A stretch of 64,000 nt of DNA from the NCBI RefSeq assembly GCF_017355205.1, contig NZ_JADIJK010000004.1, positions 1 to 64,000 on the forward strand, given 5' to 3'. A program made the translations under genes and the position numbers. Numbering within the stretch: the first letter of the stretch is position 1; every line of letters begins with the position of its first letter. The notes below the pieces were generated by a model. It saw only the letters and a program-made list of their open reading frames with translations, had not been told where the DNA came from and searched no databases. Below, piece after piece: positions 41,589 to 51,227 of this stretch. The stretch comes from Bacillus sp. SD088. GTDB lineage: Bacteria; Bacillota; Bacilli; Bacillales; Bacillaceae_C.

Positions 41589-42992
41589 TTAGGTATATTC
41601 CGAAATCTCATTTTCCTTTGTTTTAAAAAGGGCAGGTTCCTTACTTACTCGTATAACATTGTATAGAACTACCGCCAAACCTGTCAGTTCACCAATAGAG
41701 ATGGAAGCTGCGCCGATGATGCCATTCCATTGTGGAAAAAAGACTACAAAAATAATCAGGCAAAGAACAACTGTAACCAAATTGGCGATCTGTCCAATCA
41801 ACATCTTCTTCGTCCTCTTTTTAAGCATTAAATAACCATTTAAAAAATCAACCCAAGGAAATAACAACGCACGGAAAAGAAAAAAAGTAAGCACGATAAT
41901 CGTCATGTTGGATAGGGAGGGATCCGCTCCCATTATTACCTTCATAAACCATGGTCCCGCTTTGGTTACACATAATATCCCCAATAATACAGTCGGAATC
42001 AGGCTAATGATAATCATAAAACGAAGCACTTTTTCTTTATTTTCATCGTAAAATTGCAAAACAATTTGATGCGTAAACATGAAAAAACTTAAAACCAATT
42101 GACAGATACTATAAGCCAACGCAAATGAAGCAATTCCCGCTTCAATATTATTTGTTTTCGCTAAAAAGGCGTACACAATTGGAATGAGTAGTGTCTGTAT
42201 GACAAAAAAGAAAACAAGTGGTGTGTAAAATCCCAGCATTTCCTTCTTCCCAACAGAGGGTTCTTTATTGTCTTTTTGTCTGTTAAGGATCCGTTGCCCT
42301 CTCCAGACACTAATAACCATTTCTATTAGCATCCCAACTAAAAAAATCAGTGCCCCCACCATGCTCGTAACACGGTCTGTAATTATAAATAAATAAGCAA
42401 CAACGAACATGGCAATCAAGCGAAGTACGACGCCGATCGTAATCCATTTTGTTTCTAGCTGATTGATCATAAATCCCTGATAAATCCCGCGAATTCCCGA
42501 AAAAATCACGACTAAAGTAATCACTTTAAAGGTTTGTGAGATTGTATAAACCATATCTTCACTTGCATTAAAAAAGTATATAAATAACCAATCTCCTAGT
42601 TTTGTATAGCTAATCAATAAACTGATTGCCACAATAATCCCCGTAACCTGTAAGAAAAGAATCGTGATCGTTCTAAAGGAATTTGGATTTTTCACAAGTG
42701 CTGAGCTCGTTTGCCGCAGACTAATAATCGGACGTTCAATAATCCCAAATAATGAAAATGCAACAGCATAACAAGCAATAATAAAGGTCGCATTTTCCCC
42801 TCTACTCAATGTCCCATTAATAATAATATGAGTAAGAGAGGTTAAGCTGGATGAAAGTGCCAAGGGAATAAAAAACGCACTTAAATGATTGTATGTAAGC
42901 TTATTTTTCTTCGAAGTACTAATAGTAACACCCTCTATTTTTCGATTATGGAAAAAATATTTATTCACCCTTTCTTCTATAACATCTTCCAT
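41589..42992 (-). CDS. MATE/MOP-superfamily transporter, ANKH-like
   Basis: A 467-residue membrane protein with about 12 transmembrane helices and cytosolic ends. The repeated FFIPLALSSSLTSLTHIIINGTLSR and GFYTPLVFFFVIQTLLIPIVYAFLAK segments mark the two halves of a MOP/MATE transporter. The first-half spacing is reminiscent of ANKH-type transporters, a tentative likeness. The substrate is unknown. The first ~30 residues are polar; ATG 42992 lacks a strong ribosome site, so the true start is uncertain. It is a single gene. Confidence 0.7.
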   Translation of the reverse strand: MEDVIEERVNKYFFHNRKIEGVTISTSKKNKLTYNHLSAFFIPLALSSSLTSLTHIIINGTLSRGENATFIIACYAVAFSLFGIIERPIISLRQTSSALVKNPNSFRTITILFLQVTGIIVAISLLISYTKLGDWLFIYFFNASEDMVYTISQTFKVITLVVIFSGIRGIYQGFMINQLETKWITIGVVLRLIAMFVVAYLFIITDRVTSMVGALIFLVGMLIEMVISVWRGQRILNRQKDNKEPSVGKKEMLGFYTPLVFFFVIQTLLIPIVYAFLAKTNNIEAGIASFALAYSICQLVLSFFMFTHQIVLQFYDENKEKVLRFMIIISLIPTVLLGILCVTKAGPWFMKVIMGADPSLSNMTIIVLTFFLFRALLFPWVDFLNGYLMLKKRTKKMLIGQIANLVTVVLCLIIFVVFFPQWNGIIGAASISIGELTGLAVVLYNVIRVSKEPALFKTKENEISEYT

Positions 42993-43259
42993 CCAATAAC
43001 AACGTTGTTAATATTCTAATGAAACTCTTATCTTTTTTTATAGGACAAGAGATTCATTGGAGGGATATAGGCCTCCTATTAAGTTGTTCAATAATCCTCA
43101 TTATATCATAAAAATGTGTTTTATTTTCTCCTTAGGCAATAAACTATCTGAACAGTATATTCGAAATGATCATTACTTATTCCTCGAAAAGAAATGCATG
43201 TTCGTGATAACCATAGATTCATAGCAAAAACATCAAAAGTAAAAGTTCGTAGCCAATAA

Positions 43260-43907
43260 CTATAAGGCTGTTTGGGCGATTTTCCTCTTTTCAGCGACAC
43301 GCTCAATAGCTTGAAAACCTTGATAGGCAAGCCACATATTTAAATGGCAAAGTATGCTTATTCCGAAAAGCGGAATAAAGCCTGGCAGGTATACAAAGAA
43401 ATAATAAGTTGCTGCACAAGTAATCAACATGATGATCAGATTTACGGGTTGTAAAAAGGCAATGAGTACAGCCTGACGCAAGTATTGTAGTATGTTCAAT
43501 TTGTAATGGACATAAACCGGGAAAATATAAAGAATAAGCATAATGAAAACAACCATTATGATCAGCATCAAGAAACTCATAAAAAAATTACTGGTACCCT
43601 CAACATTTCTGAAAAAGAACAAATTAAAGGTGATTAGACCACCGATGAACAGTAATGAATAGCCCAGCCCATTGGCACGTAGGAATTCTGTACGGTATAC
43701 ATGCCAAAATGTTTTGACAAGTGGAATTTCTTCCTCTCCTAAGGCTGCCTTTCTAGCAATTGTGTAGAGAGAAACTGTGCTTGGGAAAATCCCTAGCATA
43801 ATACCACCTAAAAGACAAAACCCTAACCATAATAAATTTAAATAGAAAAAATAAGTAATCCATTTGCAAATATTATTAATACCGAGTAATAACCGATTCA
43901 TTTGCAT
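43260..43907 (-). CDS. yesL: DUF624 family membrane protein, YesL-like
   Basis: A 215-residue protein with about five transmembrane helices (20-45, 80-100, 105-130, 150-170, 175-195). The start MQMNRLLLGINNICKWITYFFYLNLLW and GIMLGIFPSTVSLYTIARK match the YesL/DUF624 family, which usually accompanies oligosaccharide ABC importers. GGAG 9 nt upstream of ATG 43907 fixes the start; 20 more codons to 43967 are not used. It lies after the permeases, as expected for a yes-type cluster. Confidence 0.82.
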   Translation of the reverse strand: MQMNRLLLGINNICKWITYFFYLNLLWLGFCLLGGIMLGIFPSTVSLYTIARKAALGEEEIPLVKTFWHVYRTEFLRANGLGYSLLFIGGLITFNLFFFRNVEGTSNFFMSFLMLIIMVVFIMLILYIFPVYVHYKLNILQYLRQAVLIAFLQPVNLIIMLITCAATYYFFVYLPGFIPLFGISILCHLNMWLAYQGFQAIERVAEKRKIAQTAL

Positions 43908-44074
43908 TCTCTCTATCTCCTTCTTACAGATAACTTTACTAAAGTGAAAAGAAGCTTGATTTAGCATTTAGATACCCTTGCTATCTTTGAGAAGTCGTTT
44001 TTCGACAACAGCTGTTTATTCCACTTGTTCTTAGCTCATTTTCCTTAGAATTTTCAAGTTTAGAAGAAAGTTCA

Positions 44075-44923
44075 TTATGATTTCAACCCACTTGTACTAA
44101 TTCCTTCTACAATATATTTTTGAAATATGAAAAAGATAATAAAGACTGGTAACAGACTAACTGTTGTCATTGCAAACATTGCCCCCCAGTTTGTTACAGC
44201 ATTTGGATCAGAAAAGAGCTTTAACGCCAAGGAAACAGGATACTTTTCTGGAGTCACCAGATAGAGTAACGGTCCCATAAAATCATCCCAACGCCAATAG
44301 AATGAAAAGATCGCTGCTGTCATCATTGCTGGAACAACCAATGGAACGATGATCCTAAAGAAAATGGAAATTGTGTTACATCCATCAATTCTAGCTGCTT
44401 GATCTAACTCAGTTGGAATCGTTCTAATAAATTGCATGATTAAAAAGATAAAAAAAGGTACTCCTAAAAAAGTGGGTAAAATTAGTGGAAGATATGTATC
44501 TACCCAACCAAAACGATTAAACATAATATATTGAGGGATCATAACCATTTCATAAGGAAGCATTAAGGTAAGCATCATTAATACAAACCAGAATTTTTTA
44601 CCCGTAAACTTAATTCTCGCGAAGCCATATGCAATAAATGTAGAGGAAATAATGCTGCCAATTGTGGCCACAAAGGTAATAATAAATGAGTTTTTAAAGA
44701 AAGTCGTAAAGGTAATCCCACCAAATCCTTTCCATCCCTCTTTAAAATTGCTGAAATCCCATTCTGTTGGAATAAGCTTATGGGCATTAATGAAGACAGT
44801 TGAGCTTTCTTTAAAAGAACTCATGGACATCCATGCAAGTGGATATAACATTACCGCAGTAAAAATAATAAGCCCTACATGTAGAAGTATTTTATTATTC
44901 CTCTTTTTTGTTCTGATCTCCAT
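44075..44923 (-). CDS. yesQ: Carbohydrate ABC transporter permease, YesQ-like
   Basis: A 282-residue permease with six transmembrane helices. The EAA loop, which contacts the ATPase, is at about 190-210 (LDQAARIDGCNTISIFFRIIVPLVVP). AAAGGAG precedes ATG 44923. It pairs with the upstream permease 18 bp away. No ATPase gene is in the window, so a shared MsmX-type ATPase elsewhere is presumed. Confidence 0.9.
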   Translation of the reverse strand: MEIRTKKRNNKILLHVGLIIFTAVMLYPLAWMSMSSFKESSTVFINAHKLIPTEWDFSNFKEGWKGFGGITFTTFFKNSFIITFVATIGSIISSTFIAYGFARIKFTGKKFWFVLMMLTLMLPYEMVMIPQYIMFNRFGWVDTYLPLILPTFLGVPFFIFLIMQFIRTIPTELDQAARIDGCNTISIFFRIIVPLVVPAMMTAAIFSFYWRWDDFMGPLLYLVTPEKYPVSLALKLFSDPNAVTNWGAMFAMTTVSLLPVFIIFFIFQKYIVEGISTSGLKS

Positions 44924-44941
44924 TATTAAACTCCTTTCTCT

Positions 44942-45880
44942 TTAATCACCATAATGTACCCATTTATCTGAACTTTTGAATATAAGTGCAGTAAAGAAAG
45001 CAATTATAATCAGCATGAACCAAGCCATAGCGGAGGCATAGCCCATATCAAAAAATTCAAAAGCTCTGCGATACATGTACAAAACATATAATAGCGTGCT
45101 GTTCATAGGTCCACCGTTTGTCACGATAAAACTTGGCGTAAAAGCCATAAACCCTTGAATCGTCTGCATCACTGTGTTAAACAAAATAACTGGCGTTAAT
45201 AACGGAATTGTAATTTTGATAAACTGCTGCCAAGGTCTGGCACCATCTACACTTGATGCTTCATAATAGGTTTGTGGAATATTCCTCAGTCCTGCAAGGA
45301 AAATAAGCATCGATGAACCAAACTGCCAACCATATAAAGCAACAAGTGTCCAAATTGCCGTATCAGGGTCACCTAACCATGAATGTGTTGGAAGACCAAT
45401 CATAGCTAAAATCGAGTTAAGTGCTCCATCATTACCAAATAATTGTCTCCACATAATAGATATTCCAATACTTCCTCCGACGACTGATGGTAAGTAAAGA
45501 AGAGTACGATATAGACCAACAGCTTCTACTACCTTATTTAATACAACTGCCACAAATAGGGCAAAAACAAGTCGTATAGGTACAGCAGCACCCGCGTATA
45601 GAAAGGTTACTTTTATAGACTCTTTCCATGTTTTGTCGCCAGTAAGCATTCGCTCATAATTTTGAATGCCAATCCAATTTGCTTGGCCACCCATCGTATA
45701 ATCAGTAAATGACAAGTACAAGGAATATAAAATAGGAAAAAGTGTTAAACCAATTAATCCGATAATAAAAGGAGAAATAAATAGATACCCCATACCTTCT
45801 TCATAATCTGTTTTTAACTTTCTTCTGTTTGATATTTTTAAAGACATTTTGGAAGTTATATCTGCATTTTTTATTGGCAT
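44942..45880 (-). CDS. yesP: Carbohydrate ABC transporter permease, YesP-like
   Basis: A 312-residue permease with an extended N-terminus and six transmembrane helices from about residue 30. The EAA-like loop lies near 205-225 (YYEASSVDGARPWQQFIKITIPLL). The family-typical MGYLFISPFIIGLIGLTLFPILYS begins the membrane part. AGGGGGAGGATGGCAG precedes ATG 45880. It forms the channel with the YesQ-like permease. Confidence 0.9.
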   Translation of the reverse strand: MPIKNADITSKMSLKISNRRKLKTDYEEGMGYLFISPFIIGLIGLTLFPILYSLYLSFTDYTMGGQANWIGIQNYERMLTGDKTWKESIKVTFLYAGAAVPIRLVFALFVAVVLNKVVEAVGLYRTLLYLPSVVGGSIGISIMWRQLFGNDGALNSILAMIGLPTHSWLGDPDTAIWTLVALYGWQFGSSMLIFLAGLRNIPQTYYEASSVDGARPWQQFIKITIPLLTPVILFNTVMQTIQGFMAFTPSFIVTNGGPMNSTLLYVLYMYRRAFEFFDMGYASAMAWFMLIIIAFFTALIFKSSDKWVHYGD

Positions 45881-46001
45881 CTGCCATCCTCCCCCTTAGC
45901 GATCTTTAAATGTTTCAATATTGAGATAAAATAGCCAGCTTTTCCCCGGCGCAATCGTCCGTTACTTCACTTTAAAACTATAAGACTTAAAAGAAATCTA
46001 A

Positions 46002-46019
46002 GTGGGGGAGATCCCCCAC
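46002..46019 (-). terminator. Hairpin between binding-protein and permease genes
   Basis: GTGGGGG-AGAT-CCCCCAC, a 7-bp GC-rich stem followed on the minus strand by TTAGATTTCTTTT. It probably lowers readthrough or protects the upstream binding-protein mRNA, giving more binding protein than permease. Confidence 0.6.
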
Positions 46020-46070
46020 CCGTTGGCAGTCCGAATACAAAGAAGACCGCTCCATTAACAAGTTTTATAA

Positions 46071-47399
46071 TTAACGATTCAATATGGACTCAGCTTCTTT
46101 TCTAAATTCTGCTGCTCCTTCTTCAGGTGATAGTTTTTTATACATCACCATCTCATCAATATTTTGTAATTCGTTAATGACTTCAGAGGCTTCAGCTGGA
46201 AAATTCGAATCAATTGGTGAACTGTTCTCTGTGACAAATTCAATATAATCAAAAACTTTTTTATCTACTTCTTCTAAATTAGAAACCATCTCATTTCGAA
46301 TCTCTTCTTTAATCGGAATACCACGATCTGTCCCACCAATATCAAAGACTTCTATTGTATTAGTAAAAAAATCGATAAATTTCGCAGCTTCTTCTTTTTT
46401 ATCGGAGTTTTCGGCAATCGACCATAACATTGCTGGCTTTAAAAACATTCCCTTTCTATTATTCTCTCCAGGCATCAAGTTTAATTTTAGCTCTCTACCT
46501 GCCGCATCTGTTACAACCCCAACTTGGTTTGACCATCTCCAGTCGATTGCGGCCTTCCCGTGAACAATAAGTTCATCTTCTGGCCCTTGTACTTGCTGTG
46601 TTTCATCATAGCCTGGTAGAGCTCCTTCTTCATAAAGCTTTAAGTTCCGATTAAAATAATCAACTAAAATCTGGTCATCCTCATAACCCAATCCAGTCCC
46701 ATCATCATTGAACAATTTATACCCTTGCTCTCTAACATAGAATTCAAAAACATTCTTTACTTCCGGAAGTTTCGCGCCATACTGGCCCGTTTTATCTTTC
46801 ACTGTTTTCACAATATTTTCAAAGTCCTCCCATGTCCAATCATCGCTCATTTCTACTCCAGCCTCTTCCATCATGGCAGGATCATAAAGAGCTGTAAAAG
46901 CGTTCGTTCCCGTAGGAATTCCTAAAAGTTTTCCCTCCTTCATTCCTGATTCTAAGACAACGTCACTTACGCCATCTAAATTGATCGTGCCATCCTCCAG
47001 AAATGGATTAATATCTGTTAATAATCCCTGCTCTGCATAAAGATTTAAATATTCTCCAAAGTTTTGTTGCATAATATCTGGAAGATTATTTCCTGCCGCC
47101 TGTGCAGCCATTCTTTCAAAATATCCATCAAATCCGGTAAATTCCGGTTCAATTTTCACATTAGGATTCTGTTCCTCATATAGCTCTATAATTTTTAATG
47201 TCATATCATGGCGACCTTGGGAACCCCACCAAGACATTCGTAATGTCACTTGCTCATCATCACCTGTCTGTTCCCCCTGTCCTTCTTTATTATCATCACC
47301 TCCGCTCGCATTAGATGAACCTTTCTCTGTCCCTCCTGAACATGCTGCCATCATTGCGATAAACACAACTGTTAATAAGAATAGCCAATACTTTTTCAT
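46071..47399 (-). CDS. yesO: ABC transporter solute-binding lipoprotein, YesO-like
   Basis: A 442-residue extracellular sugar-binding lipoprotein: signal peptide with the lipobox MAACSG (Cys near 20), a Gly/Asp/Glu-rich tether to about 50, then a family 1 binding fold starting VTLRMSWWGSQGRHD. In B. subtilis YesO-YesPQ imports pectin-derived (rhamnogalacturonan) oligosaccharides, and the neighbouring pectate lyase supports a pectic substrate here. AGAGGGGGAAAAGC precedes ATG 47399. A cre-like site lies 26 bp upstream. Confidence 0.9.
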   Translation of the reverse strand: MKKYWLFLLTVVFIAMMAACSGGTEKGSSNASGGDDNKEGQGEQTGDDEQVTLRMSWWGSQGRHDMTLKIIELYEEQNPNVKIEPEFTGFDGYFERMAAQAAGNNLPDIMQQNFGEYLNLYAEQGLLTDINPFLEDGTINLDGVSDVVLESGMKEGKLLGIPTGTNAFTALYDPAMMEEAGVEMSDDWTWEDFENIVKTVKDKTGQYGAKLPEVKNVFEFYVREQGYKLFNDDGTGLGYEDDQILVDYFNRNLKLYEEGALPGYDETQQVQGPEDELIVHGKAAIDWRWSNQVGVVTDAAGRELKLNLMPGENNRKGMFLKPAMLWSIAENSDKKEEAAKFIDFFTNTIEVFDIGGTDRGIPIKEEIRNEMVSNLEEVDKKVFDYIEFVTENSSPIDSNFPAEASEVINELQNIDEMVMYKKLSPEEGAAEFRKEAESILNR

Positions 47400-47425
47400 G
47401 CTTTTCCCCCTCTAAAATTTTCTTT

Positions 47426-47439
47426 TGAAAGCGTTTACT
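47426..47439 (-). promoter_or_regulatory. Cre-like CcpA site upstream of the binding-protein gene
   Basis: AGTAAACGCTTTCA on the minus strand matches the cre consensus TGWAANCGNTNWCA at all but its first base. Its position directly ahead of the gene suggests catabolite repression of the importer. Confidence 0.72.
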
Positions 47440-47542
47440 ATATAAATACTATAGAATATTTCGCCATTTGAAAAAATAAAATAAACAGACATTGATGTAT
47501 AAAAAATAGACTTATCAAAAGAAGAAAGTTGGATTTTCGCCC

Positions 47543-49120
47543 TCACTCCTGATTGATAAGTCCATAGTGCATTTTATATTCAGTTGGTGTAAATCCTGTG
47601 TGTTTTTTAAATACTTGACTAAAATAACGAGGATTTCTACCAAAGCCAACAAATTCTGCTATCTCAAACATCTTCATTTCCTTTGATTGCTCCAGTAATT
47701 CAATCGCTTTTTTAATACGCTGTTCAATTAAGAAATTAGAAAAACTCTCTCCTACTTCCTTTTTAAATAACTTTCCAAGATAATCTGGATTCATATATAC
47801 AACGGTATTTGCAATTTTCGTTATAGAAAGTTCTTCATCATCTACATATTTGTCCACATATTCAATTACCTGCCTTATAACATGACTTTGAATCTTCTTC
47901 GTATCTGTATAGTGAAGCTTAGCTACATCTTCTGCAACAGTCACAATAAATCCTTTTACCTGTTCAAATGTTGGTAATTCTACAAATTGTATCATCTGTT
48001 TCAATAATAATTTTTTATGATCTTTACTTGCTTGCCTAATAGTCGACATTAACAAATCCAAACTATGAGTTTTTACATCCTTCTCGCTATAACCGTTCTT
48101 TTTTAAATGTGCAAAAAAGTTCTCTAAGTACTTGTGAATTCCCTTCAAATCTCCATTACGAATGACATGAATTAAATGTTGATGATTATAATGACCACTA
48201 CTTTCATTAGTCCCTTGAGAATTCCAACGCTTTTTTGTAATGATACTTCCATTATCTAAGTAAAATCGTTCGGATAAATTCTCTAAAGCTTCCTCATATA
48301 AATTTCGTATTTCATGTTGATTTCCTGAACCACTTATCGCTACTAGAAACGACAATTGAAAAGTTTGATAAAACATTTTTTGTACTCTTTTGATCGTCTC
48401 TATAAAATAATCAACATTATTATCTCTTGCTAAAATAACAATTCTCTCATCAATCAAAGTATCCAGTACTACACTTCGATCCTTTTTCATTTCCGTTAAG
48501 ATCATTTTCTTTAAGGCATATATATATTCATAATTACTTTCATGTTCAATCATAAAAACAAACAATCTCAGTGAAGAAGAAAAATCAATCTCAAAAATCC
48601 TTTCGAGTTGTGCCCAATCCTGTACACCATAATCCTTATTGGTAATATATTCATTTAAGAATTGCTCTTTTGCTCCCGGAATCATCTTTTTTAGTTTCTG
48701 ATCCATCGAAGAGATGAATTGCTTTGTACGGTTTTGTTCATCTACTTCTTCGACTACTTTAAGTAGAGCTTGCTCTATTTTCAATTCATTGCTAGGCTTT
48801 AATAGATAATGCTTTACCCCGTATGCCATCGCTGTCTTTGCAAATTCGAATTCATCATAGCCAGATAAAATAATAAATTTTACTTGAGGATAAGAGGTAT
48901 GTATTTTCTCAATCAACTCAATCCCATTCATTCCAGGCATTTTAATATCTGTAATAACGATATCAGGAACTTCTCTTTCCACATAGTTAAGTGCCATTTT
49001 CCCATGGTGTGCCTCTGCCACAAGCTTAGTCCCGCATTTCTCCCAATTAACTAGCAGAGCAATCCCCTGTAATATGTTTATTTCATCATCTACTAATAAA
49101 ACTTTATACAAATCTTTCAC
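47543..49120 (-). CDS. yesN: AraC-type response regulator, YesN-like
   Basis: A 525-residue regulator: REC domain (about 1-120) with phospho-acceptor Asp in IVITDIKMPGMNG and conserved Lys in YLLKPSN, a long linker region, and a C-terminal AraC helix-turn-helix pair (about 420-520) ending GFGRNPRYFSQVFKKHTGFTPTEYK. It presumably activates the importer and perhaps the pectate lyase. It starts at GTG 49120 inside the end of the kinase gene (4-bp overlap), implying translational coupling. Confidence 0.92.
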   Translation of the reverse strand: MKDLYKVLLVDDEINILQGIALLVNWEKCGTKLVAEAHHGKMALNYVEREVPDIVITDIKMPGMNGIELIEKIHTSYPQVKFIILSGYDEFEFAKTAMAYGVKHYLLKPSNELKIEQALLKVVEEVDEQNRTKQFISSMDQKLKKMIPGAKEQFLNEYITNKDYGVQDWAQLERIFEIDFSSSLRLFVFMIEHESNYEYIYALKKMILTEMKKDRSVVLDTLIDERIVILARDNNVDYFIETIKRVQKMFYQTFQLSFLVAISGSGNQHEIRNLYEEALENLSERFYLDNGSIITKKRWNSQGTNESSGHYNHQHLIHVIRNGDLKGIHKYLENFFAHLKKNGYSEKDVKTHSLDLLMSTIRQASKDHKKLLLKQMIQFVELPTFEQVKGFIVTVAEDVAKLHYTDTKKIQSHVIRQVIEYVDKYVDDEELSITKIANTVVYMNPDYLGKLFKKEVGESFSNFLIEQRIKKAIELLEQSKEMKMFEIAEFVGFGRNPRYFSQVFKKHTGFTPTEYKMHYGLINQE

Positions 49121-50847
49121 CTCGTCTTAAAAGGTAACTTGACGATGACTCTCGTTCCTGCTCCTTTTTTACTTTCAATATGGATACCATATTCATCGCC
49201 AAACATTAATTTAATTCGTTCATTAATATTATGCAGGCCAATTCCTGTGCTTTTTGACTTATTCCTTCCTTCGAAAATAGCTTGAATCGTTTTCTTTTCC
49301 ATTCCAGGGCCATTATCAGATACAATAATACACAGTTGCTTCTCTCTGATTTCATGAAAAATTTCAATCTCACAAGTGGAAACGATCTCTTCTAATCCAT
49401 GTTGAATGGCATTTTCCACAATCGGCTGAACCGTTAGTTTAGGAATACTAGTTTTTTTTATCTCCTCTATGTTCTGAACAGAAAAATGCAGCCTATTTTC
49501 ATAACGATATTTCTGGATCGTAATATAATGATGGATAATATCAAATTCTTCCTCAATTGTAATGAGAGGAGCCTTTTTACTAATAATATTGCGCATCATA
49601 TTACCTAATGCCTCAGCTAGGTTTGATATCTTTTCCATTTTGTTCACTCTTGCAAGCCAATTAATAGAATCTAATGTGTTATATAAAAAATGTGGGTTAA
49701 TCTGGGCTTGTAGCGCTTTGTATTGTGTCTCTTTTATGATTAATTGCTTTTGATAATTTTCCTTTATAAGCTCATTAATCTTCTCAAGCATCAACTTGAA
49801 GTTTTTTTGCATTTGTCCAATTTCATCTTTTTGAAAATCTTCATTTTCAAAAGATACATCTTCAAATCGACCATTCTGAACTTGTTTCATTTTTTCCGTT
49901 AATGCTTCTATTGGTTTTGAGATAGCCTTTGCTGATCTTCTACTCACATAAATGGTCAATAAAATCATCAATATAATAAAAATAATCATTAAATGGGTCA
50001 TAACTTTCGTCTTTTCAGCAATGTTGTCATAGGGAAGAATATTATAATAGGTAAGATGGGAATAATCGGATGTTTGAAAAGTGATAAAATACTTTCTTCC
50101 TTCTATTTCACTAATTTGATAGCCCCGCTCTAAACCAGATTCGTAATTTACCACACCTAATATAGCGCTTTCAAAGTTTTCATCCATATAAAGAATATCA
50201 TTTTCCTTTGCTATCATAATGCTTCTATCACGAGGTTCCTTCAAAACTTGCTTAAGCAAACTATTCATATCAATGGTGATTCCAAGATAACCAAGATGAT
50301 CAAGACTCACATTCTTCATTCTCCGAATTTGTCTAGCTGACAATAATTTATTCTGCTCTAGACTTGCCCAAACACTAGCCCCTTTGGATTGATAAATATC
50401 CTTATATTTTTGAAAATCTCCATTAAACTCGGGATCATAGCCACCAATATAATGCTCGGAAACGAGATCAGTTATTTGAACCGAGGTAATATACCGTTCC
50501 ATATTAGCAAAAGCAACTAAACGTTCCGTTAGTAACATTCTTGTTTTATAGATTTGATAATCAAGTTGATCGGACTTAATCGTTTGCAAATACGTTTGAA
50601 TAAAATTATCAGTGCTAATTTGAAAGGATAGCTTTTCAACTTTTTCAAACTCTTTATCCAATACTGTGGACCACAAAAGAAGGCTTTCAGCTGACTCTGC
50701 ATAGATGCGTTCCTCATACATTTTAGAAAAATAATGAAATAATAGGAATGTTGTTATCGTAAAGAGAAAAAGTAATAATAAAGTGATCGAGAAGATTTTA
50801 TTTTTAATCGTATTAAAATAATTAAAAATACGGCTGATTTTTAACAT
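49117..50847 (-). CDS. yesM: Sensor histidine kinase, YesM-like
   Basis: A 576-residue membrane kinase: transmembrane helices at about 15-38 and 283-303 flank an extracellular sensor domain; a HAMP domain (305-360) precedes a LytS/YesM-type His-kinase domain with QINPHFLYNTLDSINWL near 380 and the ATPase N-box VENAIQHGLEE and G-box SDNGPGM. It senses an extracellular signal, presumably pectin oligosaccharides, and phosphorylates the adjacent regulator. AAGGAGGC precedes ATG 50847. Confidence 0.92.
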   Translation of the reverse strand: MLKISRIFNYFNTIKNKIFSITLLLLFLFTITTFLLFHYFSKMYEERIYAESAESLLLWSTVLDKEFEKVEKLSFQISTDNFIQTYLQTIKSDQLDYQIYKTRMLLTERLVAFANMERYITSVQITDLVSEHYIGGYDPEFNGDFQKYKDIYQSKGASVWASLEQNKLLSARQIRRMKNVSLDHLGYLGITIDMNSLLKQVLKEPRDRSIMIAKENDILYMDENFESAILGVVNYESGLERGYQISEIEGRKYFITFQTSDYSHLTYYNILPYDNIAEKTKVMTHLMIIFIILMILLTIYVSRRSAKAISKPIEALTEKMKQVQNGRFEDVSFENEDFQKDEIGQMQKNFKLMLEKINELIKENYQKQLIIKETQYKALQAQINPHFLYNTLDSINWLARVNKMEKISNLAEALGNMMRNIISKKAPLITIEEEFDIIHHYITIQKYRYENRLHFSVQNIEEIKKTSIPKLTVQPIVENAIQHGLEEIVSTCEIEIFHEIREKQLCIIVSDNGPGMEKKTIQAIFEGRNKSKSTGIGLHNINERIKLMFGDEYGIHIESKKGAGTRVIVKLPFKTR

Positions 50848-51113
50848 GCCTCCTTATTTTAACCTTTCATCAAATTGCCAGATCCTGTCGAGTTAGAAGT
50901 TCACTGACATTCCGCCCCTGATCATAATTTAGTATGTGGGTAGTCCCAAATTTTGCATAGTCTTTTATATTTACTTTATTCGACATTATTGAAGGTACTC
51001 CTTTCTTTAGATTTAAAATTTATTAATTACATTAATTGGAAGAAAACTATTTTTTAAACAGTTTTGTCTAGTTTTTGAATTTATATTTTGGGAATGATCT
51101 GTAAAAATACAAA

Positions 51114-51127
51114 TGTAAGCGTTTCCC
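51114..51127 (+). promoter_or_regulatory. Cre-like site upstream of pectate lyase
   Basis: TGTAAGCGTTTCCC matches the cre consensus at 12 of 14 positions. It would place the lyase under CcpA glucose repression, as is usual for polysaccharide-degrading enzymes. Confidence 0.55.
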
Positions 51128-51161
51128 AATTTAAATAAGCAAAAGGAGGGATTTATTTTGA

Positions 51162-51188
51162 ATGGTCATTATGGTTAAAGACACGTAA
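51162..51188 (+). other. Possible 8-codon leader ORF
   Basis: AAAAGGAGGG at 51141-51150 is an excellent ribosome site but is followed only by very short frames: ATG 51162 (MVIMVKDT) or TTG 51158 (six codons). It could be a leader peptide for the lyase gene or a vestige of an older start. Confidence 0.3.
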
Positions 51189-51227
51189 TTTGATTTCCAA
51201 ATATCAAATAAAACAAAAGGAGAAAAG

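Larger units (their letters stand above)
50848..51227 (+). other. Divergent regulatory region between kinase and pectate lyase genes
   Basis: The 380-bp gap holds promoters for two divergent genes, a cre-like site at 51114-51127 and a tiny leader frame at 51162-51188. Apart from these, no gene or repeat was found. Confidence 0.6.
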
